Shown piece after piece: positions 36,363 to 46,900 of a stretch of DNA of 64,000 nucleotides; position 1 is the first letter of the stretch; each line of letters begins with the position of its first letter. The notes under the pieces were generated by a model that ran no database searches, was not told the origin of the DNA, and saw only the letters and a list, made by a program, of their open reading frames with translations. A program made the position numbers and the translations under genes. Origin of the DNA: Sva-07 sp963698565 (GTDB lineage: Bacteria; Actinomycetota; Acidimicrobiia; Acidimicrobiales; Ilumatobacteraceae); contig CAVORH010000049.1 in assembly GCA_963698565.1 (NCBI GenBank), forward strand, positions 4,369 to 68,368. The letters are read 5' to 3'.

Positions 36363-37376
36363 GTGACCACCCGCCGCACGATCCGACGAGTCGTCGCCGC
36401 CCCCGACAAGTTCAGGGGCACCATGTCGGCGCGCGAGGTCGCCGCCGCCATCGGCCACGCCTGCTGGGAACTCGGGATCGACTGCGTCGAGGTACCGATG
36501 GCCGACGGCGGCGACGGACTGCTCGACGTGCTCGGCGGACCGAATCGGACCTCCACCGTCACCGGGCCACTCGGCGACCCCGTCGACGCAGCTTGGCGGT
36601 TGTCGAAGGGCACCGCCGTGATCGAGATGGCCCGCGCCAGCGGTCTCGCGCTCGTCGGGGGCGCAGCCGGCAACGCCCCGATGGATGCCACCACCACGGG
36701 CACCGGCGAACTGATCGACCATGCCCTCGACGCCGGCGCCCGACGGATCATCGTCGGCCTCGGTGGGTCTGCCACCACCGATGGCGGTTTCGGCGCGATC
36801 CGGGCGATCACCGCCATCGCCCGTCTGAAGCGGGTCGAACTCCTCGTCGCCTGCGACGTCACCACCACGTTCACCGACGCCGCGACGGTGTTCGCACCAC
36901 AGAAGGGCGCCTCACCGGCCCAGGTCGAGATGCTCACACGGCGACTCGAGCGGATGGTCCAGATGTTCTCGACCGACTTCGATGTCGACGTGAGCACGAT
37001 CCGTGGCGGCGGCGCCGCCGGTGGGCTCGGCGGTGCACTGGCCGCGATGGGCGGCAGGCTCCTGCCCGGGTTCGAGCTCGTTGCCGACGAGGTCGACCTC
37101 TACGACCAGCTCGAGGGAGCCGACCTCGTGATCACGGGCGAAGGTCGACTCGACGCCACCAGCTTCTCCGGCAAGGTCGTCGGAGGTGTTCGCGAGATCG
37201 CCGACGAGATGGGCATCGGCACGCTGGCGGTGGTCGGCGCAGTCGGCGCGGGCACCGATGTGGGCGACCTCGCCGTCCTGTCGCTCACCGAACTGGTCGG
37301 CGTCGACGACGCGATGGCTCGACCGAAGCAGTCGATCGAGCGCGTCGTCGCCGAGTGGCTCCGCGCGCAGTCGTGA
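36363..37376 (+). CDS. Glycerate kinase (GlxK/GarK type)
   Basis: A 337-residue enzyme phosphorylating glycerate. Family motifs: VVAAPDKFRGTMSAREVA, VPMADGGDG, GLGGSATTDGG, FAPQKGASP, GGGAAGGLGGAL, DLVITGEGRLDATSFSGK. The N-terminal 12 residues are basic and variable. The GTG at 36363 follows TAGCGT by seven bases (leaderless). Confidence 0.93.
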   Translation: MTTRRTIRRVVAAPDKFRGTMSAREVAAAIGHACWELGIDCVEVPMADGGDGLLDVLGGPNRTSTVTGPLGDPVDAAWRLSKGTAVIEMARASGLALVGGAAGNAPMDATTTGTGELIDHALDAGARRIIVGLGGSATTDGGFGAIRAITAIARLKRVELLVACDVTTTFTDAATVFAPQKGASPAQVEMLTRRLERMVQMFSTDFDVDVSTIRGGGAAGGLGGALAAMGGRLLPGFELVADEVDLYDQLEGADLVITGEGRLDATSFSGKVVGGVREIADEMGIGTLAVVGAVGAGTDVGDLAVLSLTELVGVDDAMARPKQSIERVVAEWLRAQS

Positions 37377-37421
37377 GACGGTGACGCCGCGGGAGTGAGC
37401 GGCCGGGGACGCGATGTCGCG

Positions 37422-38093
37422 TCAGCCGAGGGTGGTGCCGGTGGTGTCGTCACCGCCGGCCACCGGCGGGGCCGTCACCGTGGGGGCAGCGGCCGGTGTC
37501 GACAACTCGGCGATCGTCCTGTCGGCCTGTGCGACGCCGAGCATCAGCAGCACGCCGGCATCGCCGAGCGACGCGCCGTCGACGGGAACCGGCGTGGGCA
37601 CCGCTTCGACCACGAGGCCACCCATCACCCGGGCGACGGAGTCGGCGACCGATTGTGCGGCCGCGATCGCGGGATCGAAGTAGACGATCGACTCCTCCAG
37701 GCTGGTGGTGGCGTTGGTCGGTGTCGCCGTCGTGAACCCGACGGCGTTCAACTCGTCGGTCATGCGACCGGCCGAGCCGGGCACGCCACTCGCGTTCGCG
37801 ACGACGACCGTGGCCCCCTCGGTGACCAACGGTGGTTCGGTCGTGGTGGTCGTGGCGTTGGCGGTGTCCGGGACGGTGGACGCAACCGTCGTCTCGACGG
37901 TGGCGCCGGCGTCGGACGAGCCACCGTCGTCGGTGATGTTCCTCAGGATCAGGAAGCCGGCGACGACCGCCACGACGGCCAACACGATGCTGAGGGTGGA
38001 ACCGACAGGTGATCCGCCAACGCCCTGCCGGGGCGAACGGCGAGCACCCGACGACGGGGGTGGTCCCCCAGCGGTGGGATCTTCGGTGGTCAT
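37422..38093 (-). CDS. Membrane protein with LytR_C domain
   Basis: A 223-residue protein: a Pro/Gly-rich cytoplasmic start, one membrane helix (STLSIVLAVVAVVAGFLIL), a Thr-rich linker and an outside LytR_C-type domain (ATVVVANASGVPGSAGRMTDELNAVGFTT in pieces). Such domains occur in cell-wall-linked proteins; its job is not known. The ATG overlaps the DUF3263 gene stop by ATGA, a pairing common in actinobacteria. Confidence 0.88.
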   Translation of the reverse strand: MTTEDPTAGGPPPSSGARRSPRQGVGGSPVGSTLSIVLAVVAVVAGFLILRNITDDGGSSDAGATVETTVASTVPDTANATTTTTEPPLVTEGATVVVANASGVPGSAGRMTDELNAVGFTTATPTNATTSLEESIVYFDPAIAAAQSVADSVARVMGGLVVEAVPTPVPVDGASLGDAGVLLMLGVAQADRTIAELSTPAAAPTVTAPPVAGGDDTTGTTLG

Positions 38094-38356
38094 GCGTGCG
38101 CTCCCTCTCCTGCCCCGCCGGACGCCATGCCCTCGAGACGAGCCTTGCGGGCTCGGAGGCGCAGCCGCTTGAGCCGACGCACCACGAGCGGGTCGTGGTC
38201 CATCGCGGCTGGGTCGTCGAGCACCTTGGTCAGTTCCGCATGGTATTCCTCCGGCGAACACTGAAAGCGAGCGCGGATCGCCTGGTCACGCGGTTCGGTG
38301 TCGTTCCACCACGCCCGTTCGAAGTCGAGCATGGCGGCAGAGCGTTCGTCGAGCAT
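38090..38356 (-). CDS. DUF3263 family protein
   Basis: An 88-residue helical protein with the family pattern ERAWWNDTEPRDQAIRARF and a C-terminal VRRLKRLRLRARKARL. It looks like a small helix-turn-helix-type protein; function unknown. Located directly upstream of, and overlapping, the LytR_C gene, as in other actinobacteria. Confidence 0.88.
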   Translation of the reverse strand: MLDERSAAMLDFERAWWNDTEPRDQAIRARFQCSPEEYHAELTKVLDDPAAMDHDPLVVRRLKRLRLRARKARLEGMASGGAGEGAHA

Positions 38357-38429
38357 TACGCACAGGTTGGCCGCAACGGCGGTCGAATTACAAGCACCCT
38401 GACGATCGGGACCTCGATCGGTGCGGCGA

Positions 38430-39746
38430 TCAGACGCCGGCGGCGAGCGGAAGCGCCAGATTCAGGCGCTTTTCCGGGTCGTCGACGTAGCCCGGCAGGA
38501 CCGCCGCCAGGTTGCCGGTGGCGAGGCGGTGCTGGAGGATGTCGGCGAGCACCGACCGGTAGTCGACGGTGACGCGGAGTGCGTTGCCGTCGATCGCCGC
38601 CGGGTCGAGACCGGGCCAGTCGCCGTAGACGCCTCCACGGATCCCGCCTCCCATCACGAACATCGTGCTCGCCCGCCCGTGGTCGACGCCCAGGCCGCCG
38701 TTCTCACGGAATGTCCGGCCGAACTCCGTCATCACGACCACCGTGACCCGGTCCATGTCGCTCCCGAGGTCCTGGGCGAAGACCGCCAACACCTCGGCGA
38801 GGGCGGCGAGGTTCTGCGCCTGGCGCCCGTCGACCTGGTTGCCGAAGTTGTCGTGCAGGTCCCAGCCGAAGTTGGCCTCGGTGGCGACCGCTTCGAGTCC
38901 GACGTCGGCGCGTATCAGCTCCGCCACCTCGGAGAGCACGCGGCCGACATTGCGACCACGACCGCTCGTCGGGTACACCGCACCGTTGGCCGGCGTCGAC
39001 GCCGGAGCGTTGTTGACGATGTCGAGGGCGATGAGCGCCTCGTGCGCACGCGAGTTGACGACGTTGTCCACGTCGACGGCGTGGAGGTCCTGGAGCGCCG
39101 CTCGGACCATCGCACCGCTGTTGCCGTTGTTCCGGAAACCTTCGACGCGGAACGTGTCGGTGCTGTTGAGGGTCACGGCGACCGCCGAACCCGACAGGCT
39201 GCGCTGACCGTTGGGCAGCGACACGGCTCGCAGGCCGGTCGGGCCGGGCGACACCGTGTTGTCGAGATGGCGAGCGAGCCAACCCGAACCGACGGCTCCG
39301 CGGTCGAGGCCTTCGTCCATCTTGCGCTGCACGGCGAAGTGACTGCGGTCGCCGTTCGGGAATCCGCCGGCCGGGATCACGGCCAGGCGACCGGCGTTCC
39401 ACACGTTCATCAGCGGCGACATCACGGGATGGAGACCGAAGTCCTCGCTGAGGGCGAGCAGCGACGCCGGGTCGACCGCCAAGGTCGGTCGGGCAGCGGC
39501 GAGGAACGCCGCGCCGGCTCCCTCGTTGCGCGGCCCCACCACCGACAGGCCGTCCATTCCGCCGCGGAGGAAGATGTTGACGACGACGTCACCGACCCGC
39601 GTGAGGTCGTTCGACGCGAACGCCATGCTGCCCCACCCGGGCGCGGCGACCGCGACGGTCCCGACCGCGCCGGCGCCCTTGAGGACGGCGCGACGGGAGA
39701 TGCGCTTGCGCTGCACGGGAGCACAGGTTGAACACGAGGACGACAT
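38430..39746 (-). CDS. DUF1501 family protein, Tat-exported
   Basis: A 438-residue protein of the DUF1501 (sulfatase-like fold) family. The N-terminus has a twin-arginine signal (RISRRAVLKGAGAVG). Family marks: VNIFLRGGMDGLSVVGP, LHPVMSPLMNVWNAGRLAVIP (in pieces), DRSHF, TVVVMTEFGRTFREN, GVDHGRASTMFVMGGGIRGG (in pieces), DYRSVLADIL. It is 14 bases downstream of the DUF1800 gene; the two families usually occur as a pair. Function unknown. Confidence 0.9.
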   Translation of the reverse strand: MSSSCSTCAPVQRKRISRRAVLKGAGAVGTVAVAAPGWGSMAFASNDLTRVGDVVVNIFLRGGMDGLSVVGPRNEGAGAAFLAAARPTLAVDPASLLALSEDFGLHPVMSPLMNVWNAGRLAVIPAGGFPNGDRSHFAVQRKMDEGLDRGAVGSGWLARHLDNTVSPGPTGLRAVSLPNGQRSLSGSAVAVTLNSTDTFRVEGFRNNGNSGAMVRAALQDLHAVDVDNVVNSRAHEALIALDIVNNAPASTPANGAVYPTSGRGRNVGRVLSEVAELIRADVGLEAVATEANFGWDLHDNFGNQVDGRQAQNLAALAEVLAVFAQDLGSDMDRVTVVVMTEFGRTFRENGGLGVDHGRASTMFVMGGGIRGGVYGDWPGLDPAAIDGNALRVTVDYRSVLADILQHRLATGNLAAVLPGYVDDPEKRLNLALPLAAGV

Positions 39747-39760
39747 GACGACTCCTGATC

Positions 39761-42208
39761 TCAGCGGTACTGGTTCGCGGGGAAGGACAACAACAGTCCG
39801 ATGACGTCGCCGAGGTTCTCGGCGAGGCGGACGTCGGCGAGCGGGGTGTCGGTGGCGACGCCGAGGAAGCCCGTGACCGCAGCGACGTCGGTCTGGGTGA
39901 TCGGAATGCCGAGGCGAGCGGCCAGCGCCCGGATCACGAGATCGATCGTGGCCGGCATCGGATTGGGCAACAGCGCCGCCGTGTCGATCGTCAACCCGTT
40001 GAGCGTCCGGTTGCCGAACCGACCGGCGAGCTCCCAGCGGCGCAGCGTGGTCCCCGTGGTCACCCAGAAGTTCCGGTCGTCGGGGAACCCGTCGGGCGTC
40101 GGCCACTGCCACATCGACTGGCCGAGCCGATTCAGGTGATCGCTGATCGTCCGGGTCGCGGGCTGATCGCTCGTGGTCGAGAAGGCGGGATCGATCGTGG
40201 CACCCGTCGCCCGCACCATCGACACCAACAGTTCGAACGGCGTCTTCACCTTCGGGTACTGGTTGGTGATGAACTCGGTGCTGGTGAGGATGTGGCGGAG
40301 CACCGGAACGATCTCGGTGTCGTTGGCCAGGTAGACCTCCGCGGTCGAGGCGACCAGCGATGCAGGCGGTTCGTCGCCGACGAAGCGGCGAACGAGCTTG
40401 GTGGCGAGGTAGTCCGCCGTGTTCGGGAGCCGAGCCAGCCAGTTGAGGAGGTCGATGCCGTCCTGCTCGCCTTCCGCTCCGGAGCGGCCGGGCGTGGAGA
40501 ACGTGCTCGTCGAACCGTCCGGCAGCGTGATCGTGACCTCGCACGGCCCCGTGAAGTGCCGGGTCGGCTGGTATTCGAAGCGCAGCCCGTCGGTGCCGAG
40601 GCGACCGGCGAGGCCCCACCCGGTGAAGATGCGCGCCACCTGCTCGACGTCGGCCTCGTCGTAGCCGTTGGAGGCGCCCATCGTGTGGAGCTCCATCACC
40701 TCGCGGGCGTAGTTCTGGTTCGGACTGTTGCCCGTGGAGCGGTAGTTGTCGAGGTACAGCTGCATGCTGACGCTGCGGGCGTTGGCCAACAGCAGGTCCG
40801 AGAAGCGTCCGAGTGCGTGGACACGGAAGACGTCGCGATCATCGGATGCTGCGGCGTAGCGGACGTTCTTGTCGTCCTCACCCGTGTAGACGCTGAAGTG
40901 GTTGGTCCAGAACTCGACCATCCGCTCGGCGAGCTGGCCGCGGTGGCTGGCGGCGCGGATGACGGCGGCATGACGCAGCTCCTTCGCGGGCCGCGAGCTG
41001 TCCTGGCCTCTGTAGGCCTGGTACCGGGTCTCGATGTCGGCTCTGAGCGTGGAAGCGCCGGTGAGCACACCCGTCACTCCTGCGGCGGGGGTACGGAGCT
41101 GCTGTTCGAGGAAGGCGGCTCCGCCGAGGGCTGCGACCTGGGCGATGGCTTCGGGTGTCGGGCCGTACACCACCTTGCTGAGGAGCTGCACCTGGTGCAT
41201 GGCGTCGAGTTCGGCCGCAACCGGGCTCAGCGGTGGTGGTGGCGGCGGCGGCGGCGGTGGAGGCGGAGGCGGTGGCGTGACCACCGGGTCACGTGCGGGT
41301 GGGACGCCAGGGGTCGCGGGAGCGGTGGGGGACGGAGCGGAGGGGGACGGAGCAGCCGGAGCGGAGGGAGACGGTGCAACCGGAGCGGAGGGAGACGGTG
41401 CAACCGGAGCGGAGGGAGGAGCCGGTGGCGGAGCGGCAGCGGGGCTGGTCGGTGACACCGCAGGGTTGCTCGTCGCGGATCCGGAGGGCGTCGATGCGCC
41501 TGCACCCGGGGCAGGCGCAGCACCGCCGCCGCTCGGCGGTGCGACGGCGGTGGCCTCGGTGCCGGCCGGGGTCGGGGCGGTCGGTTCGACGGCGATGGCG
41601 ACTCGAGGTGTCGGTGCGGCACCCTCGACGGCCCGGGGCGACACGGTGGTGCTCGACGCCGACCCGCCCGAGGCGGTCGGGGCGGTCGGGGCGGTCGGGG
41701 CAGCTCCGGGCGCCGACTGCGACGGCGTCAGCTTCGGATCGGGTACCGCTGCGTCCGATCGCGACTTGACCGCTTCGTCGACCGCGCCGTCCGCACATCC
41801 GGAAACGAGCACGGCGAGGCCGACCGTGGATCCTGCGATCGCTGCGAGCATGCCGCGACGGCCGAGCGCGAACTGCTCGCCATGACCAACCGTCCGCCCG
41901 ATTGCAGCGACCGGCGCCTCATGGGCGGGCGCGGACGTCCGTGGCGCCGGGAAGGGCTGCGCCAACCGCGGCACTGCGACCGACGGCGCCGTGAGCGGAC
42001 CGACACGAGGGACCGCACTCGTTGCGATGCCTGGAGCCGGCCACGGTGCGGGCAGGGCACGAGGCGAGCCGACCGGGAGGTCATGGATGCCGCTGTCGTG
42101 TTCGAGCACTTGGCCGTTCACAGATTCCGCCTTTGAGGTGTTCGGTTCGTCGGGGCCGCCCCGAGCACCGTAAACCTCGTCGACCACCCAGAGCAATGGG
42201 TTGGGCAC
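39761..42208 (-). CDS. DUF1800 family protein with long proline-rich region
   Basis: An 815-residue protein. A Tat-type lipoprotein-like signal (GRRGMLAAIAGSTVGLAVLVSGC) begins near residue 116, so the true start may be later than the GTG at 42208. Residues 140-330 are Pro/Ala/Ser-rich with VAPSPSAP repeats and a run of 15 prolines. The DUF1800 domain follows: LLSKVVYGPTPEAI, RMVEFWTNHFSVYTG, NPNQNYAREVMELHTMG-like text (NQNYAREVMELHTMG), ARIFTGWG, FVGDEPP. Usual partner of DUF1501, which follows. Confidence 0.87.
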   Translation of the reverse strand: MPNPLLWVVDEVYGARGGPDEPNTSKAESVNGQVLEHDSGIHDLPVGSPRALPAPWPAPGIATSAVPRVGPLTAPSVAVPRLAQPFPAPRTSAPAHEAPVAAIGRTVGHGEQFALGRRGMLAAIAGSTVGLAVLVSGCADGAVDEAVKSRSDAAVPDPKLTPSQSAPGAAPTAPTAPTASGGSASSTTVSPRAVEGAAPTPRVAIAVEPTAPTPAGTEATAVAPPSGGGAAPAPGAGASTPSGSATSNPAVSPTSPAAAPPPAPPSAPVAPSPSAPVAPSPSAPAAPSPSAPSPTAPATPGVPPARDPVVTPPPPPPPPPPPPPPPLSPVAAELDAMHQVQLLSKVVYGPTPEAIAQVAALGGAAFLEQQLRTPAAGVTGVLTGASTLRADIETRYQAYRGQDSSRPAKELRHAAVIRAASHRGQLAERMVEFWTNHFSVYTGEDDKNVRYAAASDDRDVFRVHALGRFSDLLLANARSVSMQLYLDNYRSTGNSPNQNYAREVMELHTMGASNGYDEADVEQVARIFTGWGLAGRLGTDGLRFEYQPTRHFTGPCEVTITLPDGSTSTFSTPGRSGAEGEQDGIDLLNWLARLPNTADYLATKLVRRFVGDEPPASLVASTAEVYLANDTEIVPVLRHILTSTEFITNQYPKVKTPFELLVSMVRATGATIDPAFSTTSDQPATRTISDHLNRLGQSMWQWPTPDGFPDDRNFWVTTGTTLRRWELAGRFGNRTLNGLTIDTAALLPNPMPATIDLVIRALAARLGIPITQTDVAAVTGFLGVATDTPLADVRLAENLGDVIGLLLSFPANQYR
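41232..41276. repeat. GGN tract encoding 15 prolines
   Basis: A 45-base run of GGT/GGC/GGA triplets on the plus strand encodes 15 consecutive prolines in the DUF1800 protein, just before its folded domain. Confidence 0.9.
41358..41417. repeat. 24-bp tandem repeat in the DUF1800 gene
   Basis: Two exact units (41358-41381, 41382-41405), a partial third and diverged units upstream encode APVAPSPS-type repeats. The array forms the stalk-like linker of the protein. Confidence 0.85.
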
Positions 42209-42351
42209 TCAAAGTGGTCAAGAGTTGATCAACATCGCATCGACCGCGGGGTGTCCGAGGTCGTCGATCAGCGACCGGCGAGCACGAGTCGGCGGAGCGC
42301 ACGAATCGGCGGAGCGCACGAGTCGAGCGGCCCGCGCCTAACGTGCAGGCC

Positions 42352-42978
42352 GTGCAGCGGCGGCCCTTCCTGATCGGTATCGCCGGCGGCAGCAGCTCCG
42401 GCAAGACCACGGTCACCGAGCGACTCGCGGCGCTCACCGGCGACGAGCACCTCTCGCTGATCGAGCTCGACTCCTACTACCTCGACCTCGGTGACGCCCC
42501 GATCGAGGAGCGGCGCGCGGTCAACTACGACCATCCCGACGCCTTCGACTGGGCGCTGCTCAACGATCACCTCGCCGCCCTCGCCAATGGCGCATCGGTG
42601 CCCGTCCCGGTCTACGACTACACGCAGCACAACCGCAGCGATCGGGTCCGCATCGTCGAGCCGGCTCGCATCATCGTCGTCGACGGGATCCTGGTCTTCT
42701 GGGACCGCGCCCTGCGCGAGCGTTTCGACCTGAAGATCTTCGTCGACACCGCCGCCGACATCCGCCTGATCCGCCGGTTGCGGCGCGATGTCGCCGAACG
42801 AGGCCGTACGCCCGAGTTCGTCATCGAGCAGTACCTCAGCACGGTCCGCCCGGCACACGAACGATTCATCGAACCGAGCAAGCGTCACGCTGACGTGATC
42901 ATCCCCGAGGGCGGGCTCAATCGCCCGGCGCTCGAGGTGCTGCTCGCTCGCGTCCGCGAGATCACACTCGACGACTGA
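42352..42978 (+). CDS. udk: Uridine kinase
   Basis: A 208-residue pyrimidine-salvage kinase making UMP/CMP. Walker A in GIAGGSSSGKTT, the substrate region ELDSYYLD, VNYDHPDAFDWALL and PVYDYTQHNR, the lid RLIRRLRRDVAERGRTPE (in pieces). The GTG at 42352 follows TAACGT by seven bases (leaderless). Its 3' end overlaps the convergent GH25-like gene by 17 bases. Confidence 0.94.
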   Translation: MQRRPFLIGIAGGSSSGKTTVTERLAALTGDEHLSLIELDSYYLDLGDAPIEERRAVNYDHPDAFDWALLNDHLAALANGASVPVPVYDYTQHNRSDRVRIVEPARIIVVDGILVFWDRALRERFDLKIFVDTAADIRLIRRLRRDVAERGRTPEFVIEQYLSTVRPAHERFIEPSKRHADVIIPEGGLNRPALEVLLARVREITLDD

Positions 42979-43912
42979 CCGCTCGACCGGATGGACACGC
43001 TCTGGGGATGGCCGACGACGCAGCACCGTTGACCTGCCCCATCTCGAACGAGGCCGAGCAGGGCGGCATCGTGGGCTTGCCCAACTCGGCCAGGTGCGAG
43101 TCGACCCGATCGCGGCGGCACAGCAGACCGAACGTGCGAACGGCAGTGTCGGTCGCCGGACCGTAGACCCCGTCGACGACGAGGTCGGCACCCATCGCGT
43201 TGAGCGCCGACTGCAGATGGGCGACCGCCGGCGTCCGGATCCATCTCGTCTTCCACTCGCCCACGGATTCGGTCGGCCCGCGAGCCACCAGCGCAGGGAG
43301 ACGCGCCGTGACCGACGCGTCATCGCGCTGACCGCTCGCGACGATGCGGACACGATGGCGCCCCGGCCCGCCGCGATCGGCAGCGGACACCCTGATCCCG
43401 GCCGACGACCGCACCTCCCCACCCGCGTCGCGCCAGCGATCCCGCGCCGGGTCGTCGAAACGCACATGCCGTTCCCAGAACTCGTCGGGGGCGAACACAC
43501 CGACACGGCGATCGAGCAGCTCGTCGGCGCGGCGCAGGAACGATGCGACGTACCGGCCGAGATCGAACGGGTCGAAACCGTCGGATGACGAGATGTCTGC
43601 CCAGTGCCCATGAACGAACGGCCACGGCGCGGCGCCGCGGACCGCCATCGCCCACAGCTCCGCCTGATGATGTGCGGACGTGTGCGATGGATAGAGATGC
43701 CAGTAGGAGGCGACGTCGAGCCCGCTCGTCGTCGCAGCGCGGACGTGCTCGATCCACCGGGCGTCCTGGCGCGTCCCCCGGCCTGCGCGAACGACCACGA
43801 TCCGACACCCTTGTGCAGCGACTGCGTCGAAGTCGATGCAGTGGTGCTCGCACACATCGATCCCCTCGACCCAGGTGCCGTCGTCAGGTTCCACGGTCCC
43901 AGCTTCGAGCAT
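42962..43912 (-). CDS. GH25-like (lysozyme-fold) protein with peptidoglycan-binding domain
   Basis: A 316-residue protein. Residues 15-160 follow the GH25 muramidase pattern (GIDVCEHHCIDFDAV, RIVVVRAGRGTRQDARWIEHVRAA in pieces, SYWHLYPSHTSAHHQAELW), but the usual DxE acidic pair appears as VHGHWADIS, so activity is doubtful. The C-terminal part has a PG_binding_1-like repeat (AHLQSALNAMGADLVVDGVYGPATDTAVRTF in pieces). No signal peptide is seen with the ATG at 43912. It is last in a four-gene signalling run. Confidence 0.7.
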   Translation of the reverse strand: MLEAGTVEPDDGTWVEGIDVCEHHCIDFDAVAAQGCRIVVVRAGRGTRQDARWIEHVRAATTSGLDVASYWHLYPSHTSAHHQAELWAMAVRGAAPWPFVHGHWADISSSDGFDPFDLGRYVASFLRRADELLDRRVGVFAPDEFWERHVRFDDPARDRWRDAGGEVRSSAGIRVSAADRGGPGRHRVRIVASGQRDDASVTARLPALVARGPTESVGEWKTRWIRTPAVAHLQSALNAMGADLVVDGVYGPATDTAVRTFGLLCRRDRVDSHLAELGKPTMPPCSASFEMGQVNGAASSAIPRACPSGRAVSRRV

Positions 43913-43962
43913 CCAGCCCGCCCGGTCGATGGCGTGCGAGCGACCGGTCCCGAACCTCGAGG

Positions 43963-46900
43963 TCAGCTCGAACTGTCGCCGAGGCCATCGAGTGCACGCT
44001 GGCACCGATCGACCCACGGGGTGGCCCCATGGGCACGGGCAGCGGCCTGCGCGGCGGTGAGCAGCGCCGCCGCCTGCTCGACCTGTCCGACCGACGCTCG
44101 AGCCATGCCGAGGACCCGGTCGATCGGTCCGAGACAGACGAGTTCGCTCGCGGCCATCGCCCACTGGCCCGAGTACCGGGTCAGCACGGCCTGGTAGCGA
44201 CGAGTCGACCCGGCATCTCCCACCAGCACCGAGGTCTCCAGTGCCGCGGTCGTGGTGGCCAGCCACAACCAGTTCCTCGGCCACGGAGCCCAGTCCTGCA
44301 GGACCGAGAGCAGCCGCCGCGCATCGTCCATCTGGCCCGCCTCAGCGTGCACCAACGCGAACGCTCCGAGCAGCATCGGGTTCGAGTCGACGAGGTCGGC
44401 GAGCTGGCTCTCGAGTCTCGACAGCGCCGCCTGCTGGCCACGGTTGCGCCCGACGCTGTAGGCGACCGCCATCTGACCCAGCACGAGATTGTGTCGGTTC
44501 GACATCGCGACGGCATCGTGGGCGAGGCGCTCCGCAGTGTCGTCGTGGCCGAGCGTGGCGTGGATCATCGCCTGGCCCATCATCACCCTGCTGAGCAGGA
44601 AGGTCGTGCCCGCCTCGTCGGCGACCACCGCCGCCCGATCCGCATCCTCCAGCGCTCCGGTGAGCGAACCCAGTTGCATACGTGCGGCCCATCGATGGTT
44701 GAGCGCCTCGATCAGGACACCCGTCCACCGCGAGTGGCCCCCGACGGCGAGTTCGCGTGCTGCCTCCTCGATGTGCCGCGTGGTGAGTTCCTCCCGTGCC
44801 TGCGCGTCGTCGGGGCTCCAGCACGCCCGCGCCACTTCGGTCTCGACGGTCGCACGGTCGACCGGCTCCATCAGGTCGACGTCGACGAGTCCGAGCCGGG
44901 CCATCGCCGATCGGTCCTCGTGACGGACCGTGATCGGAAGCAGCCGCGACTGGCGGATGTGCAACATCGCCGGCAGGACTGCCGGTTCGGGCGGACAGAC
45001 CGCGCTGGCGCGCTCGAGCAGGCCCAGGAGTTCCGGATCGTCGAGGCCGTGACGACGGCTGAGCGACGCCACCAGTGCGGCCTCCGCGAGGATGACCGGG
45101 TCGCCGGCGGCGTCGGCGAGTTCGGCCGCTCGGTACAGCTCGACGGTCCCCTCGGCACTGCGCGAGGCGACGAAGTCGGCTCGACCATGGGCGAGTCGAA
45201 GACGTGCTTCGATCCGGTCACGCTCGCTCGACGCCGGCGCGCCCGCCAGCACCTCCAGAGCTCGGTCGAGGATCGTGATCGCCTGCTCGTGCGCGAGACG
45301 ATCGGTGGTGAGCGTGCCCACCTCCGCGGCAACCTCGCCCGCGTGCAGCGGGTCGCCCAGACGATCGGCGGCGAACCAGTGGTGCATCGCCGCTTCGAGA
45401 CGTTCGTGATCGTCGCCGTCCTCCTCGATTCGCCGAGCGATCGCCGCGTGCAACAACGCCTGCCGGGTCGGCGAGAGGCTCGCCTCCAAGGTCGACCGCA
45501 CGATCGCGTGGACGAATCGGAACTCCCCCGGATGGTCGCCGTCGACCAACAGCCCGGCCGTACTCGCCGCGTCGAGGCTCGTGAGCGCTTCGAGCGGGCT
45601 GACCCCCAGCACGTCGGCGAGGAGCACGACCTCGAAGCTGCGGCCGATCACGGCCGCCGAGGCGAGGGTGTCGCGTGCGTGGTCACCGAGATGATCCACC
45701 CGTTCGAGGATCCACTCCCGCACACCGACCGGCAGGCTCGTCCCATCGAGCCAGCCAGCACCCACGTCGCCGAGATGTCCGAGGAGCTGGACGGCGAAGA
45801 ACGGGTTGCCGGCACTGAGTGCGTGGACTCCGTCGATGGTCTCGGCGCTGGCCTGCAGCCCGGAGGCGTCGGCCAGTTCGACGATGTCGTCGCGCTCGAG
45901 CGGACCGAGGGTCGCCATCGTCGCGCCCGGACGCTGCGTGAACTCGTCGAGTACGCCTCGACTCGTACCCGGGCGGCAACCGGCCAACACGGCCAACGAC
46001 CCGCCGAGGTCGTCGAGAAGTTGCGCCAGCAGCGCGAGCGACGATCCGTCGATCCACTGCACATCGTCGAGTACCAGCGTCACCGGTCGCTCGAACGATC
46101 CCAGCGCCGCCGTGATCCGGCCGAAGAACCGTCGGCGATCGACCCAACCCTCCTCGTCGCGTTCGAGATGGCCCGCCTCGAACGGGAAGAGCTCGGATCC
46201 CAGGGCGTCGAGGAACGGCTCGAACGCTCCGCCCGACTCGGTACACCTGCCGACGAGGACGAGGTCACCCGAGTCGGCCCGGCGTCCGGCGAGTTCGGCC
46301 AGCAGCCGGGTCTTGCCGATCCCCGCCTCACCGACGACGACGAAGAGTGGCGCCACGCCCGACACCCGGCCTCTGGCGATGGTTGCCACGCCCGCTCGCA
46401 GTTCACGCACACGCCCCGCGAGAACACGCGCCCGGCGAGTCGACAGCCAGCCGGCGGCCTGGTCGTCCAGGTCCTGCACCATTGCGTCGTCGAGGTTCGA
46501 GGAGGAAGCGGACCGCCGCACCCGGACGCAGCGATCCCCCACCGCGTCGAACTGCAGATCGTCGGCCGAACCGAGCAGCATCCGGACCGGCGGCGAGCAC
46601 ACCACCGAGTTCGCCGGGGTCCAGCGGATGAGTGCAGTCGTCTCGTCCGCCAGTTGCTGCACCGTCGCTCCGTGCCATCCTCCGAGATCGCCTGCGTGGA
46701 GCGCCACCCGCCATCCGTCCTCGGCGGTGAGGTCGAGGGCCGCGGCAGCGGCATCTCTCGCGCGCGGAAACGCAACAGCGCTGCACGACGGCGGCAGCGA
46801 CGCCGCGGCGACATGACGTCCACCCGCTCGTTCGAGTTCGCCGAGCGCCCCTGCGAGCGTCGCCGGGTTGGATGCCTGCACGACCGCGAGCGTGATCGTG

